This document shows, one piece after another, positions 54,101-60,755 of a DNA stretch of 64,000 nucleotides. How positions within the stretch are numbered: the stretch's first letter is position 1; every line of letters begins with the position of its first letter. The translations under genes were made by a program, and so were the position numbers. The DNA comes from Streptomyces antibioticus (GTDB lineage: Bacteria > Actinomycetota > Actinomycetes > Streptomycetales > Streptomycetaceae): contig NZ_KQ948433.1 in the NCBI RefSeq assembly GCF_001514065.1, positions 80,502-144,501 of the forward strand, read 5' to 3'. The notes below the pieces were generated by a model, which did no database searches, had not been told where the DNA came from, and saw nothing but the letters and a program-made list of their open reading frames with translations.

Positions 54101-54961
54101 GGTGCCGTGGCCGTTGTGGTCGATGACGTCCTCACCCGGGATGAAGCTCCGGGTGTCGACGATGCGCGGGGCGAGGTCGGGGTGGGCGGTGTCGACACCG
54201 GAGTCCAGGACGGCGACCCGAACGCCGCTGCCGGTGCCGCCGGCGGACCAGGCCTGGGGGACGCCGATCTGTGCGGTGGTGTCGGCCAGGGTGGCGTGGG
54301 CCTTGCCGTCGAGCCACACCGTGCCGACGCCGGCGGCGAACGCAGGGGCGGAATCGGCGGAGGGTGCCGTGGACCGCTCGGCGTCCTGGCCCGTGACGCC
54401 GGTGAGGGCCGACCAGAAGGCGGCGGCCTGCGCGCGCCGGGCGTGCACGGCCTGCCCCCGGATGGCGGGGAGCTGCAAGATGGGTTCGGCACCCGGCAGT
54501 TCGGCGCCGGCGCCGGTCTTGGCCATGGCGGTGCCCTGCGCGCGGGTCATGATGAGGGGGAGGGCGTTGGTGTGTACGTCGTCGTAGCCCTGAGCCACCA
54601 GCTGGGTGACGTCGAAAAGCTGCCGGTCGAGCCGACCGGTCGCGATGTAGGCCATGGCCTCGTCCGGGTACACGTACGTGTCACCGCCCTCCATGGCTAC
54701 CCGCACCGAACCCGCGGCTCCCGACGGACGCTGCACCCCGTCGACCGACACGGCGTGGCCCGGCCCCCGGCTCACCGTGACCTTGTCGCCGGTGATCAGG
54801 GTGACGGTGCGGGGGGCACCGCGGGAGACACGGTGTTGGGTCGGCGAAACAGCGGCGGCAGTCGGCGGATCGGCGCCATGGGCCGCTGTCGGGATACCGA
54901 GGGCGGCGAAAAGGAAGGCAGCCGCCGAGGTTGTACATATTCGGGAAAGAGGGGTGGGCAC
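51149..54961 (-). CDS. Large secreted S8 (subtilisin) serine protease
   Basis: A 1270-residue exported protease, paralogue of the gene at 17119-20868. Signal peptide TTSAAAFLFAALGIPTAAHG; propeptide with TLITGDKVTV; triad Asp in VRVAVLDSGVDTAHPDL (253), His in NGHGTHTAST (285), Ser in SGTSMAAPHVAG (460). Then a protease-associated-like stretch (VVVRHGTEVAATDQAAAAH, MLLVVNDG) and beta-rich C-terminal domains ending VTQTVTRAFGLH, the same ending as its paralogue (TVVRAFGLR). GTG 54961 has GGAGGACAT upstream; the open frame to 55228 is not used. A terminator follows. Confidence 0.94.
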   Translation of the reverse strand: MPTPLSRICTTSAAAFLFAALGIPTAAHGADPPTAAAVSPTQHRVSRGAPRTVTLITGDKVTVSRGPGHAVSVDGVQRPSGAAGSVRVAMEGGDTYVYPDEAMAYIATGRLDRQLFDVTQLVAQGYDDVHTNALPLIMTRAQGTAMAKTGAGAELPGAEPILQLPAIRGQAVHARRAQAAAFWSALTGVTGQDAERSTAPSADSAPAFAAGVGTVWLDGKAHATLADTTAQIGVPQAWSAGGTGSGVRVAVLDSGVDTAHPDLAPRIVDTRSFIPGEDVIDHNGHGTHTASTVAGTGAASGGKERGVAPGADLLIGKVLDNSGSGAMSQIIAGMEWAARTEHARVINMSLGTPVWHTQDDPLSQAVNQLSAETGALFVIAAGNSGNSPYSVSSPGTADAALTVGAVDASDQLAGFSSTGPRLNDDGLKPDITAPGVDVLAARSQYSQGGEGYYRTDSGTSMAAPHVAGAAVLLAQKHPQWSGQEIKDALMSTSAPTPAYSPYQAGAGRVDVAAAYLHDQVIADGSVDAGLVRWSANQQHKPVERHLTYRNTTDHALTLALSVDPGTTPAGVFTPAASHVTVPAHGTSTVGLVANPKGLAPGQYGAQVVARSATGVVHTAVGMSVESEKYDLTVHLKDRHGKPVDNDVEITGADGRTTIMWVPDGKLTARLAPGSYTIVSTLDVEGRHGPHSLGYAVLTAPELDLTGDRDVVLDASRIRPIKVDTPEPTSVTTSRIDLFRSFTSTTPSPSDGQALHEILMPSAAYDSLWALPTKGRVTKGSFVFTSRIRAEQTPLKITYRGDHSLDDTLLVQPGSHPFPDGATHVDAVYAGTGTAADYAGLNARGKAVVVRHGTEVAATDQAAAAHAAGAAMLLVVNDGDGRGLDWYGDPDGRTAGQLPVTSLTTDDGEALIRSIKDAGRSRLKLVVRAHPSPTYLYDLADYHQGGVPDDPSAKTDPGSLARIDNTFAPPAGKQVMESREDSPPYEYWPAAYPYAGFGMTRVPPFPREPVAAGHRTDWVSAGNGVKWQQYAAVDGWSTFTDVVGYRPGSTHEERWFGPVVRPRMVGFEVPHRVGNAMGGTLAAFGDGGSAHSGDSNLMTRSFALYQGDTLLVRNGARPDFGVGDLPSETLPYRLVADTRTNSDLLPYSRTTHTEWTFRSGTADDQALPLVQLDYGTDVDLAGRAKRTSMFSVQPVVLGSTAADDTVSSVRLEVSYDDGATWRQQNLKQDKGSWQTRLHAPSGAGYVSLRVSVQQRNGGGVTQTVTRAFGLH

Positions 54962-55100
54962 ATGTCCTCCGTGATCGTGATCGGTCGAATCCGACCATCC
55001 TCGGGGAGACATGTAAAGCAGTTGGATAAGTAGTGTTAACGCGCGACGAGTTGGCCTGTGAGCAGGCCTGGACGGGACCGCGGCATGTTCGACGGGCTGA

Positions 55101-55108
55101 ACACGTGT
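55101..55108. promoter_or_regulatory. ACACGTGT site upstream of the second S8 protease
   Basis: Perfect palindrome 140 bp before GTG 54961, in the gap before the SDR gene. Confidence 0.45.
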
Positions 55109-55196
55109 GCATCGCGTCAGGCTCGGGAGGGCTCGGGCGGACCGTCGGCCGTGCCCTCCGTCAAGGTGTGCGTGAGGGTCGCCCGCACGGCGGCGG

Positions 55197-55976
55197 TCAG
55201 TAGTGGATCGGGCCCCTGTAGCCGCCACTGGGAATGATCGTGTCGCCGTTGATGGCCACGCTCAGCGGGCTGGCCAGGAAGGCGATGACCGACGCGACCT
55301 CGTGCGGTTCCACGATCCGTCCGATCGCGACGGACTCGGCCCAATGCCGCTCCAGGTCCGCTCGACTGCATCCCTTCGCCTCGGCCTGCCGGTCGAGGTT
55401 GGCCAGGAAGGTCTCGGTCCGGGTGCCGCCGGGCTGGACCGAGACGACGTTGACGCCGCTGGGGCCGAGTTCGTCCGCCAGGTTCTTGGACATGGCGACC
55501 ACGGCGGCGTTGCGGACCGAGCCGGTCACCGATCCGGTCATACGGGCCGCCAGTCCGCTGATGTTGATGATGCGGCCCCAGCCGCGCTCCGTCATGCCCG
55601 GAGCGAAGGCACGGACACACCTGAGGTATCCCCGGACCTTGACGTTGATCTCGGCTTCCAGATCGTCGTCGGAAATGTGACCGGGGTTGGTGATGGCGGC
55701 ATTGTTCACCAGGATGTCCACGCCGCCGAACCGCTGCTGCACGGTCCTCGCCATCGCCGCGACCGCGGCGTCGTCCCCGGTGTCGGCCGCCACGCCGATC
55801 ACCTCGACCCCGGTCTCCTCGCGGAGCACCGCCGCCTGTTCCTCAGCGTGCGCCGCGGACCTGGAGACCAGGGCGACGGCCGCGCCCTCCGCGGCCAGGG
55901 CTCGAGCCACGGCGAAGCCGATCCCACGGGTTCCACCGGTCACCACGGCTCGTCGGTCCTTCAGTTGGAGATCCAT
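55197..55976 (-). CDS. SDR-family protein lacking the usual YxxxK
   Basis: A 259-residue short-chain dehydrogenase fold. Cofactor motif TGGTRGIG and NNAAI are intact, but the catalytic block reads TGSVRNAAVVAMSKN where YxxxK is expected, so both Tyr and Lys appear replaced (G and N). Ser of the catalytic triad is seen in INISGLAARM. It belongs to an atypical SDR group in which the fold may be kept for another reaction or only for binding. ATG 55976 is used; the open frame extends to 56054. The GNAT gene is just upstream on the same strand. Confidence 0.8.
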   Translation of the reverse strand: MDLQLKDRRAVVTGGTRGIGFAVARALAAEGAAVALVSRSAAHAEEQAAVLREETGVEVIGVAADTGDDAAVAAMARTVQQRFGGVDILVNNAAITNPGHISDDDLEAEINVKVRGYLRCVRAFAPGMTERGWGRIINISGLAARMTGSVTGSVRNAAVVAMSKNLADELGPSGVNVVSVQPGGTRTETFLANLDRQAEAKGCSRADLERHWAESVAIGRIVEPHEVASVIAFLASPLSVAINGDTIIPSGGYRGPIHY

Positions 55977-56032
55977 GTGCTGTCCATGTCTGCTGGGAGT
56001 AGCGGGGCATTCGGGCATCCGCCCGCTCGTGC

Positions 56033-56833
56033 TCAGGCGGTGAAGACGATCCAAGACTCTGCCGTGCGGAAGCCGGCCTTCTCGAACAGCGGAAGGGCTT
56101 CGTCGCTCGCGTGCAGGTACGCGGTGTGCGCGTCTGCGGCCCGGGCGTCCCGCAGAATCGCCTCGACGACCGCCCGGCCGGCTCCCCGCCGTCGGTAGTC
56201 GGGCAGGGTGCCGATGTTGGCGAGACCGACGTGCCGCTCGGTGACGATCGCCAGGCCGACCGCGACAGCTGTGCCGTCCGCTTCGGCGACGTACGCCTTG
56301 GCGAACGGCCGGCCGAGGACATCGGGGGTGTAGAGGCTGCTGATGATCACCGGCGGGGCGCCGAAGGCCGTACCGAGGACAGCGGCGAAGGTCTCGTACT
56401 CGTCATCGTCCAGCGGCCGGACGGTCACCGATTCCGGGCCAGTGTTCTCCTGCCAGGGACCGGCTTCCCGTTGGTCCGTAGGCCTGTCCGCCAGCGAGAG
56501 CAGCATGAACGGCTGCCGCAGCTGCGTGGACAGCCCGTGCTGTGCGGCCAGGGTGGTGATCTCCGCACTCGGCTCGCCCCGCAGTCGGATGCTCCAGGGC
56601 AGCTGTCGGACGTGCGGTTCGGCCTTCTCGCACAGCAGCTCGATCTCCGCCGCGTCCGGTTCGTCGGACACGCTCATGATGCAGTTCAGCACCGGGATCA
56701 TGGAGCCGGTGACCGCCAGCAGGGCGCCGGCGGGACCGGGCTCGTGGAAGCTGTTCGGAAGGATGCCGGTGAGCTGCTCCGTGGCCGTCTGAAAGGCTTC
56801 TGCCGCCTCGAACACCTCATGTGCATGGGTCAT
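56033..56833 (-). CDS. GNAT-family N-acetyltransferase
   Basis: A 266-residue protein: N-terminal half of unknown fold, C-terminal GNAT domain with the acetyl-CoA motif IGTLPDYRRRGAGRAVVEAI (R-x-x-G-x-G/A) and HTAYLHASDEALPLFEKAGF. Acceptor unknown. ATG 56833 is used although no ribosome binding site is present; TATGCT seven bases upstream could give a leaderless transcript. It shares a 17-bp promoter element with the hydrolase gene at 11978. 57 bp separate its stop from the SDR start downstream. Confidence 0.85.
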   Translation of the reverse strand: MTHAHEVFEAAEAFQTATEQLTGILPNSFHEPGPAGALLAVTGSMIPVLNCIMSVSDEPDAAEIELLCEKAEPHVRQLPWSIRLRGEPSAEITTLAAQHGLSTQLRQPFMLLSLADRPTDQREAGPWQENTGPESVTVRPLDDDEYETFAAVLGTAFGAPPVIISSLYTPDVLGRPFAKAYVAEADGTAVAVGLAIVTERHVGLANIGTLPDYRRRGAGRAVVEAILRDARAADAHTAYLHASDEALPLFEKAGFRTAESWIVFTA

Positions 56834-56846
56834 ACGTGTGAGCATA
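56830..56846 (-). promoter_or_regulatory. 17-bp promoter motif, twin of 12018-12034
   Basis: TCATACGTGTGAGCATA; on the gene strand TATGCT, then a near-ACACGTGT core, then ATG as the last bases of the motif. Confidence 0.5.
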
Positions 56847-56878
56847 TCGACGCCACTCCGTACCGTCCTCGCGGCCGG

Positions 56879-57151
56879 TCAGGCGGGGGCGGTGGTGCGT
56901 ATCGCCGCCCGGCGGAGCCGACGCCGTTCGGCCTCGGTCGTCGCACCCCAGATGCCATGGGTCTCCTGACTCGCCAGGGCCCACTGGAGGCAGGGCTCGA
57001 CGACCACGCACTCCCGGCACACCGTCTTGGCGTCCTCGATCTGGGCCAGTGACGGGCCGGTGTCCCCGATGGGAAAGAAGAGTTCGGGGTCCTCGCGTCT
57101 GCAGGCGCTGTTCTCCTGCCAGTGGGCGACTGCCCGCGTTCCTCGGTGCAT
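56879..57151 (-). CDS. WhiB-family iron-sulphur transcriptional regulator
   Basis: A 90-residue Wbl protein. Four cysteines at 17, 45, 48 and 54 (ENSACRRED, VCRECVVVEPC) bind the [4Fe-4S] cluster; the turn HGIWGATTEAERRRLRR matches the G[IV]WGG motif (last Gly is Ala) and basic C-terminus. ATG 57151 has GAGGGAGAG upstream; the frame is open to 57217. Such proteins control development, secondary metabolism or stress genes with sigma-A. A degenerate ACACGTGT (ATACGTGT, 57207-57214) is 56 bp upstream. Confidence 0.93.
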   Translation of the reverse strand: MHRGTRAVAHWQENSACRREDPELFFPIGDTGPSLAQIEDAKTVCRECVVVEPCLQWALASQETHGIWGATTEAERRRLRRAAIRTTAPA

Positions 57152-57985
57152 CTGGCTCTCCCTCAAAGTCGGCAGGACATGCCTCATCGGCCGCGCAGGC
57201 CGTACATACGTGTTCAAGTAACGGTCATACGCTGCTATTCCGTATATGCAGCACTACGTTCCCTGAGGGAGGGTCAGGGCGCTGTCCGGAGGGGTCGGCC
57301 GGTCCGGCCCGGGCTTTCCCCGTGGCCGAGCCGCGCTGCCGCGCCTCAGCTCACGCCGGGTCCCGGCGTGCACCACGAGGACGGCCCGTCGGCGCCGAAG
57401 CTGACGGCGGACTCGGGGGCCGTGGTCAGACCGGCCGCGCCAAAGTTGACCAGGGAGTTCGCCACGGAGCGGCAGACGCCGACCTCGAGATGCTGAGGTA
57501 CGTGGTGGTCCTGCAGGAGCCGGCCGGGATCCGCTGGAGCTGAGTGTTCAGCCCGCCCCCAACGGGCTTCGCATAGGACGTATCTCCGGCGGATGTCGTC
57601 ATCAGAGGTTGATCCCGCCGAGGAGCGCTCCTGACCGCCTTCGCGCCCGGTCCGACCCCGGTATGCCGCCGTCCTGACCTGAACGGGGTCCGTGATCGAC
57701 CGCGTTGCGGTGCAGTCGGCGAGTTGCTACGGTCCACGGCGTGCTGATCGAAGTAGACAGAGCCTGACCCGAGCCGACCGTCCAGCGAGACCGGTCCGGG
57801 TTCCACATGGCCCCTTCCAGCAACCGGCGCGGCGACCATCGGCTGATTCCGCCCCCATTTCAGCGGCTCTGACCTTCGACGGCCCTCTTTCCCACCGGTC
57901 CCCCGCCCCCGTGTGCGTGGCGTCGGCGGATCTCGCCGTGTGCCGTCCGGGCAGAGCGACGACACAGGAAAACGGACCATCGCCC
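57152..57985. other. Long stretch without a confident gene
   Basis: About 830 bases between WhiB and the L32 gene. The first 70 bases are the WhiB promoter with ATACGTGT. A plus-strand frame ending at 57543 has a protein-like tail (DADLEMLRYVVVLQEPAGIR) and could be a gene relic. Nothing else is recognised; frames beyond it lack starts and ribosome binding sites. Confidence 0.4.
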
Positions 57986-58159
57986 ATGATGCACAGGAAG
58001 TCCCGCTCACGTACCCGTCACCGCCGGGCCCACTGGAAGGCGGCTGCGCCGCAGCTGGTGAAGTGCGCCAACTCCGCCTGCGGTCTGCCGACCCCGCCGC
58101 ACGCCGCGTGCCGGCACTGCGGAACGTACCGGGGCCGCCAGGTACTGCCTCCGGCCTGA
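57986..58159 (+). CDS. rpmF: 50S ribosomal protein L32, orphan paralogue
   Basis: A 57-residue protein: MMHRKSRSRTRHRRAHWKAA matches the L32 core (TRHRRxxWK), and the zinc ribbon has four Cys at 27, 32, 42 and 45 (KCANSACGL, ACRHCGTYRGR). The N-terminus lacks the usual AVPKRK motif and is about three residues shorter, and the first Cys pair is spaced CX4C instead of CX2C. The frame stays open upstream, but L32 begins here. No ribosomal gene is near, so it is a paralogue. A hairpin overlaps its stop. Ribosome binding site weak (GGAAAACGGA). Confidence 0.85.
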   Translation: MMHRKSRSRTRHRRAHWKAAAPQLVKCANSACGLPTPPHAACRHCGTYRGRQVLPPA

Positions 58160-58171
58160 CCTCCAGGCCGG
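58151..58171 (+). terminator. Terminator at the L32 stop codon
   Basis: CCGGCCTG and CAGGCCGG form an 8-bp stem with a 5-nt loop that includes the last bases of the TGA stop. Confidence 0.6.
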
Positions 58172-58285
58172 AGAAACGACGTGTGAGTGAGTGAAGGGGC
58201 CGGGCCCGGTGACGTCTCGTCGTCGGGCACGGCCCTTGCCGGCATGAGGCCAGGTCACAGTGCATGCGTGCGCGTCCGAGCAAAA

Positions 58286-58316
58286 GACGTAAATCAGTCT
58301 AATGACTTATATGTCT
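58286..58316 (+). promoter_or_regulatory. AT-rich inverted repeat before an SDR gene
   Basis: AGTC-taat-GACT and overlapping GAC-ttatat-GTC around 58296-58315 lie in an AT-rich island, about 135 bp upstream of ATG 58450. A regulator site is likely; no matching copy is seen elsewhere. Confidence 0.4.
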
Positions 58317-58449
58317 CACCTTTGTGGCGACTGGCCGGTCGGCGACGGGCAGCAAATCGACGGACGTCCGGGGCCGATTCGGTGAGCAGAGTGGGAGAGG
58401 CCTCGTCGACCTTCACTTCCGTGAGGCACCGAACAGGAAAGGCACTCTC

Positions 58450-59289
58450 ATGGCTACGACATGGTTGATCACCGGCGCATCCCGAGGTTTCGGGCGGGCG
58501 CTGGCGGAAGCGGTGCTGGCGGGGGGTGACCAACTGGTCGCGACCGCTCGGCGTCCGGACCAACTGGCGGAACTGGTGACTCAGTACGGCGACCGCGTGC
58601 GGGCCGTGGCCCTGGACGTCACCGACCCCGTCGCCGCGCGGACCGCGGTACAGGCGGGAGTCGAGGCCTTCGGCCGGCTGGACGTGGTGGTGAACAACGC
58701 GGGTTACGCCAACAGCGCGCCCATCGAGGAGATGACGGAGGACGATTTCCGCGCCCAGTTCGAGGCCAACTTCTTCGGCGTCGTCAACGTCACCCGGGCG
58801 GCCCTGCCCGTGCTGCGCGGCCGGCGTTCGGGCATGTTCCTTCAGTTCTCCTCGCTCGGCGGACGCGTGGGCGGCACACCCGGCATGGGCGCCTACCAGA
58901 GCGCGAAGTTCGCCGTGGAGGGCTTCTCGGAGGTCCTGGCCAACGAGGTCGCGCCGTTCGGCCTGAAGGTGGTCATCGTCGAGCCGGGAGCCTTCCGCAC
59001 GGACTGGCAGGGCTCGTCGATGGAGCTGCACGCGGTCGGCCCCGACTACGAGGAGACCGTCGGCGCCATGAACAAGTACCGCGCGGAGAACAACGGCACC
59101 CAGCCCGGCGACCCCGTGCGCGCCGCCCAGGTGCTCATCGACGTCGTACGCGCCGACGACCCGCCGCGCCGGATCCTGCTCGGCGGCCAGGCCGTGACCA
59201 TGGCCCTGGAAGCCGGCGAGACCCGCGCCGCGGAGACCCGCAAGTGGGCCGCGGCCAGCGCCGCCGCGGACTTCCCGCCCGGCGAGTAA
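58450..59289 (+). CDS. SDR-family oxidoreductase
   Basis: A 279-residue short-chain dehydrogenase of the same subgroup as the gene at 15846-16664. Motifs TGASRGFG, NNAGYANS, FSSLGG and YQSAK are intact, so it should be active with NADP(H). ATG 58450 has AGGAAAGG upstream; the frame is open to 58324. A separate promoter with an AT-rich inverted repeat lies upstream. Next gene in the same direction is another SDR, with a hairpin between. Confidence 0.9.
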   Translation: MATTWLITGASRGFGRALAEAVLAGGDQLVATARRPDQLAELVTQYGDRVRAVALDVTDPVAARTAVQAGVEAFGRLDVVVNNAGYANSAPIEEMTEDDFRAQFEANFFGVVNVTRAALPVLRGRRSGMFLQFSSLGGRVGGTPGMGAYQSAKFAVEGFSEVLANEVAPFGLKVVIVEPGAFRTDWQGSSMELHAVGPDYEETVGAMNKYRAENNGTQPGDPVRAAQVLIDVVRADDPPRRILLGGQAVTMALEAGETRAAETRKWAAASAAADFPPGE

Positions 59290-59317
59290 CCGCCGCACAC
59301 CACACCGGCCCACACTC

Positions 59318-59336
59318 CCGCTCCGACGGGGAGCGG
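59318..59336 (+). terminator. Hairpin between the two SDR genes
   Basis: CCGCTCC / GGAGCGG, 7-bp stem with a 5-nt loop, 28 bp after the first SDR stop. Confidence 0.45.
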
Positions 59337-59391
59337 CCGCAGCGCCGCACCCAGCCGCACTCCCCCGCCCGGCGGTCGCTCACACGTGTCG

Positions 59392-59399
59392 TCCCCTCG
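59392..59399. promoter_or_regulatory. ACACGTGT site upstream of the second SDR
   Basis: Perfect palindrome 43 bp before ATG 59442. Confidence 0.45.
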
Positions 59400-59441
59400 G
59401 GCCACGGCACATCTCTCAGCCCACACGAAGGAGATCTCTCC

Positions 59442-60299
59442 ATGGCACACAAGACCTGGCTCATCACCGGCGCCTCCAGCGGCCTCGGCAAGGCACTGGC
59501 CGAACACGTCCTGGCCCACGGGGACCAGGTGGTGGCGACGGCCAGCTCCACCAAGGCCACCACCGAACTGGCCGCCCGCTACCCGGAGACCGCGCTCGCG
59601 CTGAGGCTCGACGTCACCGACGCCGCGGACCGTGTCGCCGCCGTGCGCGCCATCGAGGAACGCTTCGGTGGGATCGACGTCCTCGTCAACAACGCCGCCA
59701 TCGACTTCGTCGGCGCCCTGGAGGAGCAGGAGGAGAGCGATTACCGCCGTCTGTTCGAGGTCAACTTCTTCGGCGCGGTCGAACTGACCCGTCAGGTGCT
59801 GCCAGGGATGCGGGCCCGCCGCACCGGCACCATCGTCAATGTTTCCTCCATGGACGGCCTGGCGAGCCTGCCCGCCAACGGCTACTACTCGTCCAGCAAG
59901 TTCGCACTGGAGGGCTTCACCGAGGCCCTGTGGCAGGAGATCGAGCCGATCGGCCTGCGCGCGATGATCATCCAGCCCGGCTCCTTCCGCACCGGCATCG
60001 AGAACCGCACGAAGGTGTCCGGCGAGGCCATCGAGGACTACGCCGCGACGGCCGGGGCGTTCCGGGCCATGATGGGCAGCCTGACGCCGGACATGTTCCC
60101 CGGCGACCCGGAGCGGGCCGCCGAGGCGATCTTCGAGGCCGTCATCGCGCCGGAGCCGGCCCACTGGGTCGTGCTGGGCAGCGACGCCCAGCGTCGCATC
60201 GGGGTCAAGCTGGACCAGCTGCGCGCCGAGTTCGAGGCGGGCCGTGAGCTGGCCTTCAGCACGGACTTCCCCGGCGCCGCCGAGAACGCGGTGCTCTGA
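59442..60299 (+). CDS. SDR-family oxidoreductase
   Basis: A 285-residue short-chain dehydrogenase. TGASSGLG, NNAAIDFV, VSSMDG and YYSSSKFALEGF (YxxxK) are intact. Sequence resembles Streptomyces SDRs often paired with other SDRs. ATG 59442 has CGAAGGAG upstream. Hairpins lie before and after, so it is probably a single-gene unit controlled by whatever binds the ACACGTGT site. Substrate unknown. Confidence 0.9.
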   Translation: MAHKTWLITGASSGLGKALAEHVLAHGDQVVATASSTKATTELAARYPETALALRLDVTDAADRVAAVRAIEERFGGIDVLVNNAAIDFVGALEEQEESDYRRLFEVNFFGAVELTRQVLPGMRARRTGTIVNVSSMDGLASLPANGYYSSSKFALEGFTEALWQEIEPIGLRAMIIQPGSFRTGIENRTKVSGEAIEDYAATAGAFRAMMGSLTPDMFPGDPERAAEAIFEAVIAPEPAHWVVLGSDAQRRIGVKLDQLRAEFEAGRELAFSTDFPGAAENAVL

Positions 60300-60755
60300 C
60301 TCTTCCGACCGACAGGCCGTCTGCCGGACCGGCGGCCTGTGGCGCGAACTCCGCCACTGGTTCCGGTCCGTGGGGGCCGCCTTCCCCCTTTCCCCACTCA
60401 GGGTTCAGCCCTCTGCCCGAGGTCGACTGCACCGGTCTCGACTTCGACGCCCATCCCGGGCTGCTGGACAGCGACGGCACGCGACACATGCCCACCGCCT
60501 GCTACCTCATCCGTGGCGTTGGGTTCACCGCCCTGATCTCCCTGAGCCCGGAGCGGACGCGCTCCCCAGGACAGCCACGACGTGGCACCGCCCGTCATGG
60601 CTTCGGTGTGCGCGTACGGGCCTGTCCGCGGCGCAGACATCAGCCGCGCACGGCCCCGGACACGACGCCGGCGGCAGGCGGTCGAGGCCACCTGCCGCCG
60701 TGGGCGGTCGCGCTGTGAGAGGTGTGTCGTACGAGGTTCAAACGGGTCAGGCAGG
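60300..60755. other. Intergenic stretch; possible gene relic
   Basis: About 455 bases, beginning with the hairpin at 60312-60340. A plus-strand frame from about 60417 to 60545 reads like protein (EVDCTGLDFDAHPGLLDSDG, then MPTACYLIRGVGFTALISLS) but has no supported start; the beginning may be missing. Otherwise nothing is recognised. Confidence 0.4.
60312..60340 (+). terminator. Terminator after the second SDR
   Basis: ACAGGCCG and CGGCCTGT form an 8-bp stem with an inner GCCG/CGGC pairing, 13 bp after the stop. Confidence 0.6.

Noticed and set aside
52892-55033. 713-codon plus-strand frame
   Set aside because: Antisense to the second S8 protease; no start signals or motifs.
57426-58283. 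Minus-strand frame opposite L32
   Set aside because: Shadow over the L32 gene, no start signal; L32 on the plus strand is clear.
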